NCBI GenBank assembly: GCA_010094045.1
Contig: ML986678.1
Span: 1 to 64,000 of the forward strand
Length of the DNA: 64,000 bases
Direction: 5' to 3'
Source of the DNA: Lojkania enalia
Taxonomy: Eukaryota; Ascomycota; Dothideomycetes; Pleosporales
Of this stretch, positions 36,029 through 48,390 are shown piece by piece (position 1 is the first letter of the stretch; the number at the start of each line of letters is the position of its first letter). The position numbers were made by a program, and so were the translations under genes. The notes beneath the pieces were generated by a model that saw only the letters and a list, made by a program, of their open reading frames with translations, made no database searches and had not been told where the DNA came from.

Positions 36029-38978
36029 CTGGGTTCAACCAGGCTTTGATTAGGTTCTAACTTGGGATACGGATTGGATTTGATTGGAAACTATTGAGAA
36101 TTATTATGGTGGTGTAGGATAGGGGATCCAGACTTGGATATTTTTCGTTTTCTTGTTTTTGGTTAGTAGGTTTTGCGGTTGCATAGCATGGTGTTGAAGG
36201 CGATTTGCAGGACTTGACGGATTGTTGGATAGGAATGAATTTAATAATTGCTTTGGATATATTACTATGATTATCGTAATAGATGATGGCATTCATTGTT
36301 AGCTGGTGATGCTAGTCATTTCCTCCCTTTTCGACACATCACTCAAATCTAACGCGATCTGATTGTTCCATGCGTTCATCTAGCATAGGTTTTTAACTGC
36401 CGTGGATGGATCCTGTTAAGTCTATGTATGGCTGCCATTTTATCTTTCCATCATTGCTTGCTTCTCAACATTTCAGACCGAGAGCTGATAAGTTTCTCCA
36501 TGCGCCTTCCAACTTCTCTTTTTAAGTATCCCAAGTACTACGAAATCATCTCGGGAAATAGTCACAGTTTTTGGTACCCATACATTAGCCAATAGAACAA
36601 CTTATCCATTCGTTCACGCAGCGGAAGATTTTGGTTGCGGAGAGTGGAATCCTACTCAAGAATTCCGTTCTTGCCTCTTTTTTTAGAAGACTGGTAGATA
36701 AGGAGGGTCCGGCTAATGCCTCTATGGCTAGCTTTTAGTCCGCTTTTTCGTGTCCGGCAAGATTTTTGCGGTTTGAATCCTTTCAGTGTTTCTTTCTGTT
36801 TCTTCCTTTTTTTTTTAGCATATATAACTATGTAAGCAAATCGATTAGTCCTCCCATGGAACTAATCCCAGATCCTTTTTCTAGTGCTAGCGAGGCAAGT
36901 AATCATTTGGTAATCAATTGAGTGTTTTTAGTCTACGTACGTGTGGAGGTAGATCGATCGAATCTCCCATCGGCTCGATCTAGCCTTCTTTAGTGCACGA
37001 TATCTTGGTACATATCCAGCACTCGAAAATGTTTTTAGTCTAGCCTCGCATCGAAGTAGGGTGATTGATTTCCCCATGGTGAAACATTGCCGATGCTTTC
37101 AGTGGCTGGCGAGGTTCTTACTGATCTCCCTATTGAATGTTTGTAATCTGCATGAGCATGGAGGAAGGTTGATTGATTCTTCTATGGGCTTGGGCTTGGG
37201 CGTTTTAGTACCCAATGGGAATTTTCTGGGTATTATTGCACTATATGTCGCTTATAGGTCTAGGCGGGATTCTGCGCAGTCAAATCCCTTTATAGTTCCC
37301 TTTTAGGGAGTATTTCAGTATCCGATAAAATCCTGGTAATATGGATGGATTATTGCGATATTTTTAAGTCTGTATGAATGCGGCCAGGTCGGCTCTTCCA
37401 TGTCGCTATTCCGTCTACCGTTTCAGTGCATAAGGTCTATCTACTTATAAGCTGTTCAGCAAGTCGTTTTTCGCTCGTTTTTGCATAACAGCGGTATAGT
37501 CTACTCGATTCCTTTTTATTTAAAAAAATTTTTTTTTTTTTTTTCGAACTACCTCCTTTTTTCGTAATACTAACTGAGACTGATTATACGCTCATTTATA
37601 AACGTACCGCAGGCTTAAGTAAACGAATAGTCGCCAAGCTAGTCCTCCAATAGCTTATAGAAGGAATCTTTATTGTCTCAGAGCTGAGCTAGCACCATCA
37701 TGCTTTCTTAATTATTTTAGAATTTGGCGTAGAATAGCTTCGAAATCGCGGCATATTCTTTTATTCCAAGTTCCATATAATTATGTTTTGTCTACAATTT
37801 TAGACAATTTATATTTCTCGATTGCTTATTTCTTGTGTACAATTCCCGCTTATGGAATAGTTTGAGGCTATCTTTTAGTTCAGCTATTTGTTCAGCTAGA
37901 TCGATCTTGACTTCAACTATTTTTTTGAGTTCCATAGTTTAAGCGGTACTATTGTATTCTGCTATACGTCGTTTCAGGTCTTGAAACGGCGCTATAATCA
38001 TAATTGTATCATCATCTTCCTTCTCGCGGAGAGGTAGCATGGCATTGTGGTGTTGTGTCTTTTAACCCAATATACCTATTGGAATGAGATTTTAGACTAA
38101 AGCCTGTGGCTTCCTTTACATGCTCGTGGGTAGGGAAAACATAGGGAAAAATAGCGACGTGTAATACTGGTGTTCGAGATTTGTAAGTCTTGTAGCACAG
38201 CATTGACAATTTCGTCGTCTTCTTTTTACTCTAATATTTTCTTTTAATTGGTACTGTTAGCCTTGTACGAGGCTACGTAATATATTTCTTTGTAGTAGAC
38301 GCTTTTAAAAAGGCATGAGGCTTTAGGGGTTTTAGTATACCAGGAAGGTATCAGTAGCTATCGAACGGGTACTATATTCATCTAGACACTCCGTAAAAGG
38401 CCATAGCTAATGAAACTCTGTACTAGGCATTTATACTACTCGAGGAAATTTTCGATTGTAAAGAACGTTAATTTGGAGCATCCTCCGCCTCGATGCTAGC
38501 TGCTAATGTACTCCGACGACTTTGAAATGCACCGCCATTTCGGGTTTGCAAATCTTCTGTAGTCCAAATTTTGAGCAAAATCTTCTATAAAATCAAAGAG
38601 GAAGAATATTAGTGTGAGTAGGCCGTAGATGCCAATAATTTAGCATTATTCTCTTTAGAATTCACGCTACTGACAAAGTACAGGAAGACACTGCAGTTAT
38701 ACAAATGCTTTTTAGCCCTGTAGATGCAAAATTTTACTGCGCACTCTGGCTTCAGAGTATACTAAGCTCTCAGTCGTTTTATTGACGGACTTTGGTAACG
38801 CAAGTCCATTCAGCGTTTTTCGAGAGTTCTAGTATTCGAGCCCAACAGAATACATCCATGTTGTCGTACTTATTGGTATTTAGATTGGGATAAGACCGAA
38901 AGTGCTATAGTACACTCAGAAATTCTCTTTCCCGTTCCGCAATTAAGAAAGGGTGCATGAGGTCGTAGAGGGGTATCT
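36029..38978. other. Long gene-poor stretch, decayed sequence
   Basis: No supported gene in about 2.9 kb. A pure T run of about 17 (near 37528-37544) follows seven A. Minus-strand translation of about 37690-38210 gives a broken string with recognisable composition (GTWNKRICRDFEAILRQIL; FPTHEHVKEATGF), suggesting a pseudogene or transposon remnant that I cannot name. Confidence 0.5.
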
Positions 38979-39130
38979 GTCGCGTATCAGGCAGCATCAA
39001 TTGCTGAGGCAAATATTGATGTATTGAAGGAGGTAAAGTGGCCTGCCTGGCCAGAGGCTGGCAATGGCGAGACTATATAGACCTGGAAACAGACCAACTA
39101 TAATAGGATAGTAGAAACACGTGACAGTGT
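38979..39130 (+). repeat. Dispersed repeat, copy A (inverted partner at 54713-54865)
   Basis: About 150 bp align in opposite orientation to 54713-54865. Shared blocks include GCGTATCAGG, ATCAATTGCTGAGGCAAATA and CAACTATAATAGGATAGTAG. In both copies the repeat encodes the end of a frame (ASIAEANIDVLKE..., ending GETI and stop), so it looks like the tail of one protein family or transposon carried in two places. Confidence 0.75.
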
Positions 39131-40335
39131 CCTTCGTAATTTTAATCCCGGTGATGCGGCATTGCATTATCATGGATAAGCTTTTAGACGAAGTGCACAA
39201 GGATATTTGGTTTCAGTATATTTGTAACGAGGTCTGTTTAAAAGATAGTCATTTGCCTTATTAGCTTCTCCCAGTAGCAGAGATATGTATTACAGGGCTT
39301 CGTGGTTCTATCCCCCGGATAAAGCATGCAATTATTGCATTTAGTACTAAGAAATCTTTATAATAGTAGGTGGATAATTTATAAATTTTCATATGCCAAC
39401 AGCAAACCCTCCCCTTGCGAGACTGAAATACCAATGGTAGTTGCTCGATTCGCACTGAACTCTGTGATCTTGGAAACAGGTGGTTTGCCTAGTACATTTA
39501 TCATGTTAGGTCTATACCTAATATTTTAGAACATAATATGTTTGTCAAATATATTTTAGAATTTCAACAACAAAAACGCCCTGCATGTTCCGGTCGAACT
39601 GGGGTTTCTAGATTAGTTCGACGCTTTTCCACTGCAACGGAAACATGGCCTCTACCTCTTCGATCTTTTGTCCCACGGTTCCTCGGAGTCGGCATATATT
39701 GGGCCTGATGTCTATTTTGGGATATCCTGCATTTTTGCATTATCCTGGGGATTTCCGCGCCAAAACTAAATCTCCACAATGCTATGAACTGACCTTTTTA
39801 GAACCTTGAAACAGTAGGAGAGAGCATTTTCTCTTCGACGTCAGTCTTATTAACCTAGGAAATAAATACGAGTTGATTCTGACTGTTATTAACCTACGGC
39901 TTCCAGAATTTGATTTTTTTCATGTGTAACTAGTATATGCACTTCATATCTCGCATAGGTTCCGGTTTTTAGTCCCCTTCGACCCATACCTCGGCGCGCT
40001 TTACGACTAAATCACAATAGCTCTTTTCCCTCGGGAGTATAGTTTCGGTTATCCATAGCGAGCTTTCCAGGCTGAATATTTCTCAGAATCGGTGACTGCA
40101 GTGTCGGAATTTGCCGCTTGTGAAAGAATATGAGCAGGCGCATGATGTTATAGTTCAGCCAGCTAATCTTGAGAAGCACTCAAGTTTAAGGGACCAATAT
40201 GGTGCATTTGAAGGCGAGTTTCTGGGCTAATACTACGAAGATCTTGCAAAGGCTAGTCTGACCTTTTGGACCATGCTCAGAAAACGCGCAAGATTGTGGT
40301 CTATAGATTTGAGGCATGATACTGGGAGAAGAGAT
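39131..40335. other. Intergenic, decayed
   Basis: Short open frames only (64-71 codons), with no recognised domain. No RNA gene was found by eye. Confidence 0.45.
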
Positions 40336-40539
40336 TATTATGGGGATTTTTGGCTAGTCTGCCGAGCTGTATCAGATATCGACGTACGATATCACGGTCG
40401 ATATCACGCCGGATATCACGCTGGATATCAGCTGATATACCCCTTTTTCATGTACATAAATATGGCCCGCTGGCCATCTTCAATCAACCTGTTTAGCTCC
40501 TCATCTCCCTCCCTGAGACAAGATTCGCCTTTCACCACA
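40336..40539 (+). repeat. Solo LTR, copy 2 (204 bp)
   Basis: It starts TATTATGGGG (TG decayed to TA) and ends CACCACA, with GAGAT duplicated on both sides (40331-40335 and 40540-40544). It has the same GATATC array and flanks as copies 1 and 3. No internal element sequence is adjacent. Confidence 0.9.
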
Positions 40540-40544
40540 GAGAT

Positions 40545-41297
40545 TATAGCGAAAAGAAGAGAATAGTACAGGCTATGCACACTGCTAAAGATATCTTTCG
40601 GACTCTTAGTTAACGATAAATATTATCAGAGCGGGGTTTTTTTTCGCTGCCAGAGCAATTTGGGTGGCCGGCATATCCAACATAAGTGACCACGTTGTTA
40701 GACAGAAGTAGTTGCATAAACCGGCGGCGAAAATTTTTTTAGTTCGAACTAGGATATGGACAGACCATTAAAAGCACTGCCTGTCTATATCCCGAGAGTT
40801 GGGCATGGCCAGAACTTTAATCGCACACAGGTTTGAATAGAGACTGAGGAATTCATCCTATGACAAGGATCTTATTTATATAGGAATGGCGATAGCGTGA
40901 CATAGACTCTGGCGTAACTTCGGTGGAGGTGGCTCCGCTATGCTAGGCATAAGCTCGGCACTCAAATTCTCGTGCTCACGAGAAGCTTAAATGGCAGCGA
41001 GTGAAGGATGAAAACATGACAATTATCAAACTAAAACTGGTGTTTGCGATATATCCTAGCACTGAGAGACTAGTACTAAGCGCTTTGTCTAGATAATTTT
41101 GTCCGAAATGTGCTAGAAGGCCCTAGTCATAGCCTCCTTCGCTATGTCTGAATCGATGAGCTATCATAAGAAATGACTAGGAGGTAACGATGGAGAGTAG
41201 GTTACTGAAAAATACATATGAAATCTCCCGCAATACTGCCTTGTTCGACCGTCCACTAAACTTTCACAAATAGGATCATTGAAAATATCTCATCACC
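40545..41297. other. Intergenic, 3' flank of the peptidase gene
   Basis: No coding sequence supported. An A/T stretch AAAATTTTTTTAGTTCGAAC near 40731 resembles the TTTTTTCGAACTA sequence near 37540, perhaps ends of a shared small repeat. Confidence 0.4.
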
Positions 41298-42473
41298 TCA
41301 CACAGATAGTCTTGCATACTCTTCGCACGTCTCGATCAGCCTTTTCTTGTTTCCGGGTTCCTGATAGCTGTTAGAGAAGCGTCGAATCTATAGTAAACTG
41401 CCACGTACTCCAGCACTGTGCCCCGCATCAGGAGTGAAGTGCAGTGTAGACTCCGGCCACGCCTTGTGTAATTCCCATGCCGTGATCGGCGGGCAAACGA
41501 CATCATACCTGCCCTGAACGATCGTCGCTTCCTTCCATTAGCAAAATATCCACAAACTCATACATTAATACGTATAATACTAACCCGGAATGTGTCGGAT
41601 CTTGTCAATATTCTCTTTTCTCAGCAGCTGACCCTCCTCCAGCCATGCCTTATTCTGAAAATAATGGGACTCCATCCGCGCGTGAGCGAGCAACCACGAC
41701 GGATCATCCAGATTCGCCAGTCCTTCAATATTAGGATACAATGTACTAACAGTGATCTCCCACTTATTCCACGCATATGCAGCTGGGTAACTAACGCTAA
41801 TGTCTTCAGACATCAAACGCTTATGGAATGCGTTGACGTGATCGGTTCGTTCTTCCTCGGGAAGGAAGCTCAGAAACTCGCCAAAGGCTTCGGGAAATAA
41901 CATAGCCGTTCCCTGAGGGCTCAAAGTCCAGTCTAGCTCAAGGCTGCGCACCGTAAAGATACCACGGAGCACCAGAGAACCTACTGATGATGGGTGGGTC
42001 TGTGCGTATGCCAGAGAGAGCGTCGAGCCCCATGATCCGCCAAATACCATGTGCCATTTCGGGATCTTCAAGTGCTTGCGTAAGGCTTCAATGTCGGACA
42101 CCAAGTGCCAGGTCGTATTGTTGCGTGTATCTGCATTTGGGCGGGACTTCCCACAGCCGCGTTGGTCCAAAAGAATCACTCGATAATACTGGGGATTGAA
42201 GAACTGAGTGTTGCCTTTGGTGATATGCCCGCCGGGACCACCGTGGAGAAAGACCACTGACCAGAGGGTTAGCTAATTATCTTGGGATAGAATGCGGAGT
42301 CTCAGTTAATATAATGAGTTAATCAATTAAGTCCTGATCTCTCACATACCAGGTTTTCCATCTTTCTTTCCGTACTGTTCGTAGTAGATCTCATGGATGT
42401 CGTCTACACTAAGCCAATCTTTATCCCAAGCATCATCGTGCTCATGTCCAGTGACTTGAAGTGTTTGTGACAT
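41298..42473 (-). CDS. Proline iminopeptidase (alpha/beta hydrolase, family S33)
   Basis: Complement of join 41298-41360, 41409-41527, 41585-42256, 42350-42473 gives 325 residues, the usual size. It removes N-terminal proline from peptides. It begins MSQTLQVTGHEHDDAWDKDW, then Y-Y-E-Q-Y-G. Family motifs are all present: oxyanion-hole HGGPGG (46-51), DQRGCGKS, nucleophile elbow GGSWGS (Ser about 116), the VQGRYDVVCPP strand carrying the catalytic Asp, and DAGHSAG-EPG around the catalytic His. The last motif is only obtained by splicing a 48-nt intron (GTACGT...TATCAG). Without it the frame stops early. Introns of 93, 57 and 48 nt have GTATGT, GTTAGT and GTACGT donors. No signal peptide is seen, so it is probably cytosolic. 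Confidence 0.9.
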
Positions 42474-42997
42474 TCTAGTTTTGATTTTACGACAAAATGT
42501 GTCTGTTGAGACTATATTGAGGGCCGAACTAGCTTTTGTAGGCAGAACTTAAGAGTCATGCCATCTCGAGCGGGGTGTAATGTTCAATCAGGCTAACCTG
42601 TATTCAGATTAGTGGTTGTGATAGGCTACTGAGTACCTTCCCGAACGGCAATAGATCCTCCTCTGTCACGCTTTTGAAAATTCCGACTGTTGATACCCGC
42701 GGATTTATCCCCCGGAATAGTCGTTTCTCGGATTCAATTAAGCGGAATTGCAATACCCCCCAAGTACCCACCCTACTTTGGATTGTTTTACTCGCAGTCG
42801 CGAAGCTACGGTCCAGCCTTAACGAAACGAGAGTTCCCGACGACGCCAAAGAACGGAATATTCGAACGCTAATTGGATTGTATAGGAAGCGATTGTAGTA
42901 TTAGAAGTGGATTAACGCAGAGGCTTAGAGAAGCGAACAATTATCGGTTGATATCTAAAATCTAGAGAGAGCAACATTTCAATGATGGCTTTAAATG
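42474..42997. other. Intergenic
   Basis: Open frames on both strands (42604-42849 minus, 42674-42898 plus) overlap and show no domain. This holds the promoter of the peptidase gene and the left flank of the Fot1 element. Confidence 0.45.
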
Positions 42998-44116
42998 ATG
43001 TATCGTACAAGCGAGATGCGCGCACAAGCGAGCTACGCACCTTTGCCAAGAGAACACCACCATCTATCAGTGCGATGCAGCAACCACCTCAACCTAACTC
43101 AATCTATAGAGAAGGTGGAATATCCCTTACCATATTAGCTATCAATAAAGGCCAAATTCAGAGCGTACGAGCTGCAAAAAAGTCTATAACGTTCCCGAGT
43201 CAACTCTCAGAATACGATTCACTAGTGCCTCTTCTCGACGCAATTGTAAGCCCAAATCAAAGAAGCTTACGAAACTAGAAGAGTCAGCTATTTTTCGGCC
43301 TATAATAAACATATGCTGTCGCGTGCATTCTCCTACTATTAATAGTATGCGAGATATAGCCAATCATCTGCTCAAAGCTGGATCTGCTGAAAAGGCCAGC
43401 GATAGGTAACTGTTTAATTTCGTTAGGCGTATAAAGAAGCTCAAAACACGTGTCTGTCGAAAATACGACTATCAGCGAGCTCATTTTAAGGACCCTAAGG
43501 TTATCGGTAACTAGTTCAACCTAGTACGCAATACTAAAGCAAAGTATAGTATTACTAATAACCATATTTATAATTTTAGTAGGACAGGATTCTATATAGG
43601 TATCGTATCTACTACTAAGATATTACTAGTCATCAGAATATCCTACCTGCTGTAATTAACGAGTTGTTCTATTCACTTACTAAAGGCGCTGCACTAATAG
43701 CTCATTTATATGCGCCACTAGAGCACCAGGTTCCCCAGATTCAAGAAGTAAATAAGGCACTATCTCAGCGTAAAAAGCGGCTAAAATGGGTTCCGCAGAA
43801 GCAATGCCGTCTTTATAGTATAGAAGATACTAAGATAGCTGCTCAAAAAGAGGTAGATAAGCAGCGGGGGGATGAAGAGCGCGAAGGTGTCAAGCACAGA
43901 AAGGCCGGCACGCTGCACCAGCAGCATTGTAGGCGTTGCTGCAAGACCGGCTATAACTCTGGAATTTGCACAGAGGTAGAAAAATTGTCTATCTATCTCC
44001 TATCAAAGTACCATACTAATACCAGCTGACGTTGTCGCAATATATACCTATAACTATCGAGATGGCTGATCAGGTGCGCAGCTCACTAGTACGGGCGCCT
44101 CGCTTGTACGATACGT
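42998..44116 (+). mobile_element. Internally deleted Fot1/pogo element (about 1.1 kb)
   Basis: The terminal inverted repeats share GTATCGTACAAGCGAG (43000-43015, and inverted at 44099-44114). Imperfect similarity extends about 45 bp inward, and a TA lies outside the right end. The N-terminal helix-turn-helix region (ILAINKGQIQSVRAAKK), the RDIANHLLKAGSAEKASDR segment, the FVRRIKKLKTR...KYDYQRAHFKDP segment and an NFSRTGF box are present. The frame then jumps to the C-terminus (43664-44029: VPQIQEVNKALSQRKKRLKW, and a CRRCCKTGYNSGICTE knuckle). The DDE catalytic core is deleted, so it could only move with help from another transposase. It is far less decayed than the elements at the left of the window. 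Confidence 0.85.
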
Positions 44117-44117
44117 T

Positions 44118-45390
44118 ATAGTTGATATTAAGTTAGATTATAAGGCCGTAAGGCAAATATTAGCCCGCTTCCTAAGTCTCTATATAGTTTTATCTCTTCT
44201 GCTGCTTTATACTTCCTCTAATACTATAGTACTAACACCAGGATATTTATACTACTTAGCGTTAAGGAGTAGTCCTTTTTAGCGCCTCTCTCTCTCTTCT
44301 AGCACTTGCTGGTTTACCTTTTTAACTATCTTATACTTCCCATAATACTATAACACACCTACTAAATTATTTACGCTGGTTACAATTAAGGGGTGGTCCT
44401 TCCCTAGCATCTTCTTATACCCCTCTAGTACTCGCCGGCTCATCTCCTCTGCCGCCTTATACTACTCCTAGCACCTTACTACGCCTGCTAGATTATTTAT
44501 GCTAGTTAGCGTATCGGGATGGTCCTTCCCTAGCGCCTTCTCTCTCTCCTCCAGCGCTCGCTGGTTCATCTCCTCTGCCGCTTCGTACCTTCCTTGTTGT
44601 GACAATAATAAGGCAGTGCTATTCATGCTATTCAGCGTGTCTAAGTGCCATGCTCCAAGGACGATCTCTCGCTTGTAATGCATCAGCCCCATGTTTCTCG
44701 CTACTTCATACTGCCCTCTCTCGCTTGCATACCATGCCGCTTTGACCAGCACCGATGCCCACACCTTTAATGTATCACTGTCAATCGGCGTATAATCTAC
44801 CACAGCCTGAGCGTGAGAAAATAGCGCTTAAAATGTTTCCCAATTCTCATAGCGCCCTACTGGGTAGCTGTCGTTCATGATTACCGCATACTTCTTCCTC
44901 CCACCCCTCCAGCTCTTTATACAGCTCTAGCCACTCTCTTGTCGAGGATTATACTACCCGGCATATCTCGAACTCGCTTCCATCTAGGCTTATTTTAATT
45001 AGAGAATAGCTAATTAACGTGTAGATGTCGCCTTCAAAGTCGGCCTCCATCTCAATATGGGTCTAGTATTGGTCGCGAAGAAGTGACTCCGAAATACCCT
45101 ATCGTTCGAAAAAAATTCATCAGCGATAGCAGCCGAGCAGCTGTCGGCCTCTTCCTCCGGATGTGACCAAACGATATCTGCCATATCGCGAGAATGGAGT
45201 TGGATGCTCGGCCATCCCTACCTCTATCTCCCACATCATTCTTCAGTAGACGGACCCGGTCGTGGTCGCTTCTACGAACTTCGGCGAGATAGCGTAAGAC
45301 GGTCATTCGCGGCACTCTCTACACGATATAGGCTACCGCCTGCGTGATCGCGAGGTAGCGGATTGCATCGAGAACAGCGATCCGTCATAT
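44118..45390 (-). pseudogene. C-terminal fragment of an NB-ARC/TPR (NLR-like) protein
   Basis: Minus-strand translation across frames gives, from about 45390 down: AITQAVAYI (end of the NB-ARC domain), RMTVLRYLAEVRRSDHDRVRLLKND, a WQISFGHIRRKRPTAARLLSLM segment (near 45125-45185), a decayed helical region, and then TPR units. The best open part (44468-44803, 111 codons) contains GRYEAAEEMNQRALEEREKALGKDHPDTLTSINNLA in two adjoining stretches, and further broken units follow down to about 44190. The P-loop half of the gene is absent and several frameshifts and stops are present. It ends at the right edge of the Fot1 element (44116), so that insertion may lie within the old gene. Confidence 0.7.
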
Positions 45391-45454
45391 GATGCTCGCT
45401 CAAAAACACGAAATGAAAAAGAAACAACGGAAGCAGGATCATCCAACAACGCAG

Positions 45455-46018
45455 CTAAGCAATCCCTTCCTCAGCCCCACCCTTTGCATTCAACTGCGCA
45501 AAGAGCTCCTGCCAAACAGACATCTTCTCATCCCTCGGCGTCATAGCCGTAAAATTTGGCATTCTTACTCGTCGCTCTCCGTCAAACGGAATTTAGGGTA
45601 GCTTGTGCTGAATGCAGTATTCCTCAAGACGGAAATTGCAGCAGGCAAACATCACGTCTGTCACGCGGGCGGTTGAGAGGTTGGAGACGCCGTCGCCGAT
45701 GAAGACAGTCATGGGAATTGTACCGTCTTCGCTTGCTAGACGGGCCTCTATTGGCCGTTTCCTGCAATTGTAACGTCGGTGGCAACGACGTCGATGTGTT
45801 CTAAGTTCTCCTCGCCAAGGAAGTAGTCTGGAGCTTTCCTCAAGACGGGCTTGAGGCGTGCCGGTGCGGCGTTGAAGGGAAATTTGTTGTTTATGCAGAA
45901 CTTATGGAATGTCTAGAGGCCTTGGACTAGATCCGTTGCAGCCTTCATGACTTCGAAGCCATCATCACAGGGACATCAAGAGAACGCCACATTTCCTTGG
46001 AAACATCGCGTAAGAGAC
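45455..46018 (-). pseudogene. HAD-superfamily phosphatase (MtnX / phosphoserine-phosphatase-like), decayed
   Basis: From 46018 downward, translation across frames gives LLRDVSKEMWRSL, GFEVMKAATDLVQGL, FHKFCINNKFPFN, LKPVLRKAPDYFLGEENLEH and IDVVATDV. A frame change leads to TVFIGDGVSNLSTARVTDVMF (the HAD motif IV region, GDG.SDL with D read as N), then LEEYCIQHKLP and a C-terminal tail ending at 45455. In-frame stops (for example after HKLP) and the frame change show it is broken. The N-terminal DxD region was not found. Confidence 0.65.
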
Positions 46019-46106
46019 GAATAAAAAATTGAAATATATAAAATATTATAGAGTTTAGAGTAAATATATTAGACGCGGACTGATTTCAAGGCCCAACTAG
46101 AAAGAT

Positions 46107-48160
46107 TTAGACTAAAATGAACTTGGTTAATTTATCCACTTGTCCACTTGTATCGACCCATGCTTCGCCATCCATGATTCCAGTGACAAAAGTAGGACAG
46201 ATGAAACGCCATTTTCGACCCTCTTGCCTTAAGACCACGGGCCACTCAGCTCCCTTAAGTAGGACTACGGAGTCTCCAGCCACGACTGAATGGAAGCCTG
46301 TTCCGAATGCTCTCTTGTTGGAGCAATTAAGTTGTACCAACATCAGTGCTTTATCAATCATGTTTCCGGAGAACTCGTTGATGAGATCAAGAATCTCCGA
46401 AGTGCAAGTCAAAACATGACCGCCATGCCGGATTGAATTCGATAGCAAGGAAACCATAATGATCACGCAGTTTGTCATCTCTGTGGTCCAGTGAACTGTT
46501 GTACCTTCGTGGGCAACTTTCCATCTCTCTACAATTCTTTCGCCGTGGCTGAGGGCGTATTTTGTCTCAGGATACTTTAGGATCTCTAGCCAGGCCTTGA
46601 AAGGGCCATCCGGTTCGGAAAAGCTGTCTTGATACAAAAGATCAACGAGTATGTCTTCGAGGTCTCCCTCCCGGTAATCTACATTATTTCTCAACAGACT
46701 ATACAACTGGCGGAAAAACCTCGTTTTGTTAATCCAAAGTAGCAGGGTCTCAGCGTCTTCAACAAGACTATCAAGTTCTTTGGCCGAAATAGGTAGCTCG
46801 CATTGCTCGATCTGGGTCGGAAAAATCGCTTTCATGTGTCTGCCATGCCTCCAATCGATTACAGTTCCGGCCATTTTACCCTGGACATGGAGTTCTCTAG
46901 GCCTCGGATTCAGAGTTTCTGGTGAGTCAGTAATCTTAGAACCGCTAGTGGCGTCCCCCAAGGGAATAGAAATTTTGATATTTCCATCTGACCAATCCGG
47001 AACCCAGCTTGGGAATAAAGTATCGCGGTGGCTATGACATGCGTCGCCGAGGACTTTGAGAGTACCAGACCACGTAATCATAGCGACAGCTGCTTCTTCG
47101 TAGACGCGGGGAATCGACTTTTCGTAACTTATTGCGGGCATCTGGATGCCTAGGTCTGTATACAATGCGTGCAGTCCGTATATTTTGTCTCTTGGCTCTG
47201 TTGCCTGGAGTTGGATGATATCTGAGAGACAAGAGGAAAGGAATACCACCCTCTGGTCTCGTTCATCCTCGTCATCCTCGGGGCTGGGGTCAGGCTTGGG
47301 GAATGGTTTTCCGCGTAGATAGTCTCTTACGACGTTTCGAATGTCAATCCCGATATAACTCTTGTGTGCTTGGGGATCAAGTTGACCGATCAACTGTTCA
47401 AAGACCAGGAAATGCACTGCTTCCGAATAGATATCCCATGGAATAGCGGAGTTTCCGCATACCACTAGGCAGTCCAGAGAATATGCCGCCTCTTGCACTG
47501 TCCAGATGCGGGAATGCCAAGGGTGACAAAATATATAGTTCAAAGCTGAACTGTCGGGATCTAGACGGCCCTCTCCGCGAAGTGCCTCTGCCATTATGTG
47601 AGTTGATACTAACCATTCGAGTACTTGCACATACCGTCGAATAGCAAGAGCTTCTTCAACCCTCGTTGTGAAGGACACTTTCCAATTCGCTCAAGATGTG
47701 TCATCAATTCACCCGTATAATCGTTGCCTGGGCCAAACCAACAAAGCGTACGGGCAGCCTTCCTGTATATTTCTCCCATGAGTGCCACCTGTGCGTTTCG
47801 TTCCTTAACGCTTGGTGCACTATTCTCTTGATCTATACAAATGGCATCCACCCATAAAACACGAATCGCGTCTTTGAGTCGTAAATGTCGAAGAGCAGAC
47901 TCACAATTTGGGGTCACTAAGAGCTGCTTGCTATCGCAAAGAATGGGAATAGTGCCGAACCGCGAGCCCCAACAGTAGGAGACTGCTTCATAGCTATTTC
48001 CCTGCTTTGTGACCTCATCGAGGCTAACTTCGGTCAAGGCAGTCTCTAGAGCGGTCTGGAACTCTGGCGATGGCATAAGCGCTAAAATGCGGATTGAGCG
48101 TGGGGATGAAAGCCGACGGTGGCGGAATGCTCTCCTTGACCTTGAAGGTTTGACAGGCAT
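46107..48160 (-). CDS. Heterokaryon incompatibility (HET) domain protein
   Basis: Complement of join 46107-47587, 47635-48160 gives 668 residues. The 47-nt intron (GTATGT...GGCAG) joins LLLFD to EALRGEGRL and avoids the stop that would follow. HET motifs are intact: YEAVSYCWG (57-65), WVDAICIDQ (103-111), QVALMGEIYRKAARTLCWFG, and RIWTVQE after the splice. HET domains trigger cell death when incompatible strains fuse. This long type, with a large C-terminal region (SWVPDWS, then a GDSVVLLKGAEWPVVLR part), is typical of the expanded fungal HET family. The start at 48160 could instead be the Met at about 48073 (MPSPEFQTAL). It is the only clearly intact recognition gene in the right-hand region. 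Confidence 0.85.
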
Positions 48161-48390
48161 TTGCGCTGGCCTCTGCGGTGGACTGTATAGTGGATATCCG
48201 TTGTCAGCCTAGCTGCCTGTGGGCAGATGTCGGCGGGTTTTGGTGAAGTCGGCAAATGCCGCATCCTATAATAAGCAACCACTGCAGTTCAGTTTATACT
48301 GTCTCTTTCCACAGACTAGTGAACGCGCAGGGGGTTTGTAGGTTTATATATTAATAAATAAAAACTCGTTAGAGAGCTATAAAGATAATA

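Noticed and set aside
37690..38210. Possible coiled-coil pseudogene on the minus strand
   Set aside because: The broken translation has protein-like composition, but I could not match it to a family, so it is noted only in the intergenic entry.
41388..41408. Early stop (GVRGSLL-stop) ending the proline iminopeptidase
   Set aside because: A 48-nt intron with GTACGT donor and CAG acceptor restores GHSAG-EPG and the normal C-terminus.
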